A stretch of 5,367 nt of DNA. Origin: DUSC01 sp964371125 (GTDB taxonomy: Bacteria > Pseudomonadota > Alphaproteobacteria > Rhizobiales > Rhizobiaceae). The position numbers and the translations under genes were made by a program. Location of the stretch: contig CAYJMY010000272.1 in the NCBI GenBank assembly GCA_964371125.1, positions 1-5,367 on the forward strand, written 5' to 3'. Below are positions 1 through 5,367 of this stretch, piece after piece. The notes under the pieces are model-generated. The model made no database searches and was not told where the DNA came from. It worked only from the letters and a program-made list of their open reading frames with translations. Positions within the stretch are counted from its first letter, which is position 1, and every line of letters starts with the position of its first letter.

Positions 1-800
1 TCATGGCGCGCGACCCCGGCAACACCTTGTGGCAGCGCGACCTCTCGATCAACCCCTCTAGGGTCGGCGACGTTCGCGGGAAGCAGGGGGACCTCGCGGG
101 CGCGTCCGACGCCTATCAGGCCAGCCTCGCCATCAGTCAATCCCTCACAGCGCGCGACCCCGGCAATACCGAGTGGCAGCGCGACCTGTCGGCCGGCCAC
201 GAAAGGATCGGCAACGTACGCGTGGCGCGCGGGGACCAGACCGGGGCGCTCGACGCCTATCAGGCCAGCCTCGCCATCAGGCAATCCCTCGCAGCGGGCG
301 ACCCCGACAATACCTTGTGGCAGCGCGACCTCTCGATCAGCCACGAAAGGATCGGCAAACTGCGCGTAGCGGGCGGAGACCTGACCGGGGCGCTCAACGC
401 CTATCAGGCCAGCCTCGCCATCAGGCATTCCCTAGCGGCGCGCGACCCCGGCAATGCCGAGTGGCAGCGCGACCTCTTTATCAGCCACTTCAGGATCGGC
501 GACGTGCGCGTAGCGCAGGGGGACCTGCCCGGCGCGATCGACGCCTATCAGGCGGGCCACGCAATTAGCGAATCCCTTTCTGCGCAGGATCCCAGCAATG
601 CCGGATGGCAACGTGACCTGATGTTCTCGCATGTCAGGCTGGCGCAAGCCGGCGGCGATGCGCGCGCGCATCTCGGCAAGGCGCTGGAGATCGCCCTGGA
701 GATGGAGAAGAAGGGAATTCTTGCGCCGTCCGACGCCCCGATTCCCGGCCTACTGCGCGCCGAACTGGCGAAGTTGGAGCCGTCTCTGACTGCCGAATAG
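1..800 (+). CDS. TPR-like 48-residue-repeat protein, 3' part (partial)
   Basis: This is the C-terminal 265 or so residues of a protein built from tandem 48-residue units of the type ARDPGN-x-x-WQRDLSIS, then RIGDVRVAQGD, then GALDAYQASLAI. The pattern of small and aromatic residues (IG, GD, A-x-x-AY, SLAI, DP) matches two-helix tetratricopeptide repeats with a longer unit than the classical 34 residues, so a protein-binding superhelix is the likely fold. Four full copies are followed by a decayed fifth and a non-repeat tail of about 50 residues ending at a TAG stop. The ATG at base 3 is probably not the start. It lies where other copies have the Ala or Thr after SL, and the preceding bases 'tc' fit the end of the Leu codon, so the frame enters from outside. 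No signal peptide or membrane segment is visible. In related proteins such repeats often follow an N-terminal effector or NTPase domain, but none can be seen here and the specific function is unknown. It converges on the atp operon. Confidence 0.85.
   Translation, partial: MARDPGNTLWQRDLSINPSRVGDVRGKQGDLAGASDAYQASLAISQSLTARDPGNTEWQRDLSAGHERIGNVRVARGDQTGALDAYQASLAIRQSLAAGDPDNTLWQRDLSISHERIGKLRVAGGDLTGALNAYQASLAIRHSLAARDPGNAEWQRDLFISHFRIGDVRVAQGDLPGAIDAYQAGHAISESLSAQDPSNAGWQRDLMFSHVRLAQAGGDARAHLGKALEIALEMEKKGILAPSDAPIPGLLRAELAKLEPSLTAE
6..641 (+). repeat. Tandem 144-bp coding repeats, four full copies plus a partial fifth
   Basis: Units start at 6, 150, 294, 438 and 582, each exactly 144 bases after the last, so the period is 48 codons with no indels. 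The most conserved DNA block encodes AYQASLAI and is identical over 26 bases in the first three copies (for example 111-136, 255-280, 399-424). By hand count, copies 2 and 3 differ at 19 of 144 positions. The fifth copy keeps only the first ~20 codons (through WQRDL and SHVRL) before the sequence leaves the repeat pattern. Confidence 0.9.
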
Positions 801-900
801 CGCACCGGCGCGGGCGATCATTGCGGTCTGACGTAGCGTTCCTGCGAAGAAACACACCGACACCGCGCGTACCGCGCCGCTCGCTCAGCGTCCGAAGTCC

Positions 901-931
901 AAATAAAAGGCCCGGCGTCGACCGGGCCTTT
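901..931 (-). terminator. Intrinsic terminator of the atp operon
   Basis: Bases 906-915 and 922-931 form a perfect 10-bp inverted repeat (AAAGGCCCGG with CCGGGCCTTT) around a 6-base loop. Read on the minus strand, the stem is followed by TTTTATTT (908-901), giving a classical Rho-independent terminator 21 bases beyond the atpC stop codon. On the plus strand the stem is followed by only three T's, which belong to the stem itself, and then by CAATC. It is therefore a weak terminator at best for the convergent repeat-protein gene. Confidence 0.9.
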
Positions 932-952
932 CAATCAGACGTACCGCCGCAA

Positions 953-1357
953 TCAGGCCGCGAGCGCGCCTTCGAGCGTGGTCAGCTGGTGCAGGAACTG
1001 CTCGGCCTTGGTGCGGCTGTCATCGTCCCTGGCGTCGGCGAGATCTTCCTTCGCCTCTTTGATACGGCGGGCGAGGTCGGAGCGGTCGATGTCCTTCACC
1101 GCGACCGCCGATTCGGCGAGAAGCGTGCAGCCCGACGGCAGGATGTCGGCGAAGCCGCCGAAGACGACGTAGCGCTCGTCGGCGCCGGCGGCGGTGCGCA
1201 GCGAGACGACGCCCGCCTTCACCGTCGTCATCACCGGCGCATGGTTGGCCATCACCGTCATCTCGCCTTCGGCGCCGGGAATGACGACCGACTCGACCTG
1301 CGCGGAGACGAGCAGGCGCTCGGGGGAGACGAGTTCGAACTTGAACGCTTCAGCCAT
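953..1357 (-). CDS. atpC: F1 ATP synthase epsilon subunit
   Basis: Encodes 134 residues, a normal length for epsilon, which sits at the base of the gamma shaft, couples it to the c-ring and can restrain ATP hydrolysis. The N-terminal beta-sandwich domain (about 1-85) is clear: FKFELVSPERLL at 6-16, then VVIPGAEGEMTVMANHAP at 24-41, the family's best conserved stretch. A charged two-helix C-terminal domain follows (about 88-134, with ARRIKEAKEDLADAR). The protein is cytoplasmic and bound at the membrane through the enzyme complex. The ATG is supported by GGATAGG nine bases upstream (1367-1373) and by alignment of the N-terminus with the family. It is the last gene of the operon, 27 bases after the small secreted-protein gene rather than directly after atpD, and is followed by a strong terminator. 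Confidence 0.97.
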   Translation of the reverse strand: MAEAFKFELVSPERLLVSAQVESVVIPGAEGEMTVMANHAPVMTTVKAGVVSLRTAAGADERYVVFGGFADILPSGCTLLAESAVAVKDIDRSDLARRIKEAKEDLADARDDDSRTKAEQFLHQLTTLEGALAA

Positions 1358-1384
1358 GTCAGTCAGCCTATCCGGTCAAAACCA

Positions 1385-1738
1385 TCAATTGTCGAACGCG
1401 ATGCGGGTGAAGGCGGGAAACTCGCCCATCACGTTTCCTTCGGCGTCCGTCTGCTCGCCCATCTCGATCGTCACCGTCACCGGCCGACCGACGAAGCGGG
1501 CGGGCATCTCGGCGACCTCGTTCCACGGATCGCACTCGGGCGCGGCGCAAAGACCGGTCAGTTCCTCACCGTCTTCGCTCAAGATGGTGAGGTAGCAGTT
1601 GTCGCCGCACTCGTAGGCGCGGATCTCCCCGGAAACGACGTCGGTGCCCATGCTCGCCGATGCCGGCGTCTGGAGCCCCGCGGCGATCGCGAGCACCGCC
1701 AGCGGCGGTGCCCACACGGAGAGCAGTCTCGGCTTCAT
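1385..1738 (-). CDS. Small predicted secreted four-cysteine protein within the atp operon
   Basis: Encodes 117 residues and is not a known ATP synthase subunit. Residues 1-28 look like a Sec signal peptide: basic start MKPR, a hydrophobic core around 12-22 (PLAVLAIAAGL) and a likely cleavage site after ASA at 26-28. The mature part of about 89 residues is acidic and has four cysteines in two pairs, C44-x3-C48 in ECGDNCYLTI and C64-x4-C69 in LCAAPECDPW. This suggests two disulfides in the periplasm or a metal site. Alternating hydrophobic stretches (VVSGEIRAYEC, CYLTILS, PVTVTIEM, AFTRIAF) suggest a small beta-barrel, perhaps OB-like; this is inference. It starts 7 bases after the atpD stop and ends 27 bases before atpC, so it is cotranscribed with F1 genes. 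The tight spacing, Shine-Dalgarno match and signal peptide argue that it is a real gene. No function can be assigned from sequence. Confidence 0.87.
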   Translation of the reverse strand: MKPRLLSVWAPPLAVLAIAAGLQTPASASMGTDVVSGEIRAYECGDNCYLTILSEDGEELTGLCAAPECDPWNEVAEMPARFVGRPVTVTIEMGEQTDAEGNVMGEFPAFTRIAFDN

Positions 1739-1745
1739 GCCTGCC

Positions 1746-3263
<1,518 letters not shown>

Positions 3264-3271
3264 TCTCGTTA

Positions 3272-3279
3272 CCCTTTTT
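3272..3279 (-). promoter_or_regulatory. Ribosome binding site of atpD
   Basis: The minus strand reads AAAAAGGG, then eight bases, then the atpD ATG at 3263. This fixes the start in front of the Ala/Lys-rich extension rather than at the beta-barrel and shows that the extension is translated. The site lies inside the 66-base atpG-atpD gap, the longest gap in the visible operon. Confidence 0.7.
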
Positions 3280-3329
3280 CGTCTGTCTCGTTCTCGCGCC
3301 TGCCCCCGGGTGACCGGACGGCGACGCGG

Positions 3330-4214
3330 CTAGAGCGCTTCCGCGCCCGAAATGATCTCGATCAGTTCCTTGGTGATCTGCGCCTGCCGCTGGCGGTTGT
3401 AGGTGATCGACAGCTTGTTGATCATGTCGCCGGCATTGCGGGTCGCACTGTCCATCGCACTCATCTTGGCGCCCATCTCGCCCGCCGCGTTCTCAAGGAG
3501 CGCACGGAAGATCTGCACGGCGATGTTGCGCGGGATGAGGTCGGCGAGGATCTCGCCCGGCTCCGGCTCGTATTCGTAGACGGCCGTCGCCGCACCGGCC
3601 TGCGCACCGCTTGCCGCGGGCGCGGCGGCGGGGATGATCTGCAGGGCGGTCGGGATCTGCGAGATCACCGACTTGAACTCGGAATAGAACAGCGTGCAGA
3701 CGTCGAACTGCCCGTCCTCGAACAGCTTGATGACCTTGCGGGCGATCGCGTCGGCATTGGCGAAGCCAACCTGCTTGACCTCGCGGAGCTCTATGCGCTC
3801 GATGATCTGCGCGGCGAAGTCGCGGCGCAGAATGTCGTAGCCCTTCTTGCCGACGGTGACGATCTTCACCGTCTTGCCCGCCGCCACCAGGCGCCGCGCA
3901 TGGTCTCGGGCGAAACGCGCGATCTGGCTGTTGAAGCCGCCGCACAGGCCGCGCTCGGCGGTTGCGACGACGAGGAGATGGACATCGTCCCTGCCGGTTC
4001 CCGTCATCAGCGCCGGCGCATCGCCGCCGCCTCCGACCGCCTGGGTGATGTTGGCGAGCACCGCGCCCATACGCTGCGAGTAGGGCCGCGCCGCCTCGGC
4101 AGCCTCCTGGGCGCGACGCAGCTTCGCCGCGGCGACCATCTGCATCGCCTTGGTGATCTTCTGCGTCGCCTTGACCGAGGCGATGCGGTTGCGCAGGTCT
4201 TTTAGCGAGGCCAT
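3330..4214 (-). CDS. atpG: F1 ATP synthase gamma subunit (central stalk)
   Basis: Encodes 294 residues, a normal length. Gamma is the coiled-coil shaft that turns inside the alpha3-beta3 ring and links it to epsilon and the c-ring. The N-terminal helix is typical (MASLKDLRNRIASVKATQKITKAM at 1-24, then MVAAAKLRRAQ at 26-36). RGLCGGFN at 89-95 lies in the Rossmann-like middle domain, and the C-terminal helix ends with the gamma signature ITKELIEIISGAEA at 280-293. An Ala/Gly-rich stretch at about 195-211 replaces a variable loop of the middle domain and is probably flexible. The start is supported by GAGGAATAGG (4223-4232) eight bases upstream. It lies between atpA (25-base gap) and atpD (66-base gap). 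Confidence 0.98.
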   Translation of the reverse strand: MASLKDLRNRIASVKATQKITKAMQMVAAAKLRRAQEAAEAARPYSQRMGAVLANITQAVGGGGDAPALMTGTGRDDVHLLVVATAERGLCGGFNSQIARFARDHARRLVAAGKTVKIVTVGKKGYDILRRDFAAQIIERIELREVKQVGFANADAIARKVIKLFEDGQFDVCTLFYSEFKSVISQIPTALQIIPAAAPAASGAQAGAATAVYEYEPEPGEILADLIPRNIAVQIFRALLENAAGEMGAKMSAMDSATRNAGDMINKLSITYNRQRQAQITKELIEIISGAEAL

Positions 4215-4239
4215 GGGCCGAACCTATTCCTCGTCAGTC

Positions 4240-5367
4240 TCAGGCGAAGGTCTTGGCGAAGCTGTCGATCTCGGCCCGCAGCTTGGAGCGCAGGTCGTCC
4301 GACAGCGCCTTCTCGGCGCGGATCGCGTCGAGGACGGCCTTGCCCGTGCCGCGCATGTGCGCCAGCAGGCCCTGCTCGAACTTCTGCACCTGGTTGAGCG
4401 CCAGCTTGTCGAGGTAGCCGTTGACGCCGGCGAAGATCACCGCGACCTGCTCCTCCATCTTCAGCGGCGAGAACTGCGGCTGCTTCAGGAGCTCGGTCAG
4501 GCGCGCGCCGCGGTTGAGCAGACGCTGCGTGGCGGCGTCGAGGTCGGAGCCGAACTGGGCGAAGGCGGCCATCTCGCGATACTGGGCGAGTTCGCCCTTG
4601 ATCGAGCCGGCGACCTGCTTCATCGCCTTGACCTGGGCGGCCGAGCCGACGCGCGACACCGACAGACCGACGTTCACCGCGGGACGGATGCCCTGGAAGA
4701 ACAGGTTGGTTTCGAGGAAAATCTGGCCGTCGGTGATCGAGATCACGTTGGTCGGGATGTAGGCCGACACGTCGTTGGCCTGCGTCTCGATGATCGGCAG
4801 CGCGGTCAGCGAACCGGCGCCGTTGTCGTCGTTCATCTTGGCGGCGCGCTCGAGCAGGCGCGAGTGCAGGTAGAAGACGTCGCCCGGATAGGCCTCGCGT
4901 CCCGGCGGGCGGCGCAGCAGCAGCGACATCTGGCGATAGGCGACGGCCTGCTTGGAGAGGTCGTCATAGGCGATGAGGGCGTGCCTGCCGTTGTCGCGGA
5001 AGTATTCGCCCATGGTGCAGCCGGCGAACGGCGCCAGGAACTGCATCGGCGCCGGGTCCGAAGCGGTGGCGGCGACGATGATCGAATATTCGAGCGCGCC
5101 GCGCTCTTCGAGCACTTTCACGAACTGCGCGACCGTCGAGCGCTTCTGGCCGATGGCGACGTAGACGCAGTAGAGCTTCTCCTTCTCCGGGCCGTTGTCG
5201 TGAATGGCCTTCTGGTTCAGGATCGTGTCGAGGATGATGGCGGTCTTGCCGGTCTGGCGGTCGCCGATGACCAGCTCGCGCTGGCCGCGGCCGACCGGGA
5301 TGAGCGCATCGATGGCCTTGAGGCCGGTCGACATCGGCTCGTGCACCGACTTCCTGGGGATGATGCC
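4240..5367 (-). CDS. atpA: F1 ATP synthase alpha subunit, C-terminal 375 residues (partial)
   Basis: The reading frame is open to the window edge and begins GIIPRKSVHEPM, an internal alpha-chain sequence. About 134 N-terminal residues (the beta-barrel and part of the nucleotide domain) lie outside, which gives a full length near 509. A GTG codon at 5346-5344 encodes the internal Val of KSVHEP and is not a start. Visible motifs, in fragment numbering, are the P-loop GDRQTGKT at 35-42, the Walker B region LIAYDD at 131-136, the alpha/beta signature PAVNVGLSVS at 229-238, and SRVG with the arginine finger at 239, which completes the catalytic site on beta. Alpha binds nucleotide without turning it over and alternates with beta in the hexamer. 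It is followed by atpG after 25 bases. No break or missing key residue is seen. Confidence 0.98.
   Translation of the reverse strand, partial: GIIPRKSVHEPMSTGLKAIDALIPVGRGQRELVIGDRQTGKTAIILDTILNQKAIHDNGPEKEKLYCVYVAIGQKRSTVAQFVKVLEERGALEYSIIVAATASDPAPMQFLAPFAGCTMGEYFRDNGRHALIAYDDLSKQAVAYRQMSLLLRRPPGREAYPGDVFYLHSRLLERAAKMNDDNGAGSLTALPIIETQANDVSAYIPTNVISITDGQIFLETNLFFQGIRPAVNVGLSVSRVGSAAQVKAMKQVAGSIKGELAQYREMAAFAQFGSDLDAATQRLLNRGARLTELLKQPQFSPLKMEEQVAVIFAGVNGYLDKLALNQVQKFEQGLLAHMRGTGKAVLDAIRAEKALSDDLRSKLRAEIDSFAKTFA

Noticed and set aside
3..5. ATG at base 3 as the true start of the repeat-protein gene
   Set aside because: The codon sits inside the repeat register, at the position of Thr or Ala in later copies, and the two bases before it match the end of the conserved Leu codon. 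The gene most likely continues upstream.
865..877. Possible hairpin GCGCG-TAC-CGCGC after the repeat-protein gene
   Set aside because: The stem is only five base pairs with a three-base loop and no following T-run, so it is not supported as a terminator.
5344..5346. GTG as an atpA start codon
   Set aside because: It encodes the internal Val of the conserved GIIPRKSVHEP stretch and the frame stays open to the window edge.

Overview
The window is GC-rich and holds one end of a bacterial F-type ATP synthase operon on the minus strand. It faces a partial repeat-protein gene on the plus strand. The F1 gene order atpA-atpG-atpD-atpC with no F0 genes in the visible part, an alpha chain that extrapolates to about 509 residues, and a beta chain with a long Ala/Lys/Pro-rich N-terminal extension all suggest an alphaproteobacterium, most likely of the Hyphomicrobiales (Rhizobiales). 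The genus cannot be told from this sequence.

Plus strand, 1-800: the 3' part of a gene for a protein made of 48-residue TPR-like repeats, which enters from outside the window. From 801 to 952 there is a 152-base convergent intergenic stretch. Its only clear element is a strong intrinsic terminator (901-931) oriented to end the atp transcript.

Minus strand, read from 5367 down to 953: atpA (alpha, first ~134 residues outside the window), atpG (gamma), atpD (beta), a small gene for a predicted secreted four-cysteine protein, and atpC (epsilon). Gaps are short (25, 66, 7 and 27 bases) and all genes share one direction, so they look like one transcription unit ending at 901-931. Alpha and beta form the catalytic hexamer, gamma is the rotating shaft and epsilon caps its foot. 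The delta gene (atpH) would be expected just upstream of atpA, outside the window.

Most of the window is ordinary housekeeping sequence. Two things deserve a second look: the secreted cysteine protein encoded inside the F1 gene cluster between beta and epsilon, and the regular 144-bp repeat gene facing the operon. I see no tRNA, rRNA, CRISPR array, insertion sequence or phage gene.
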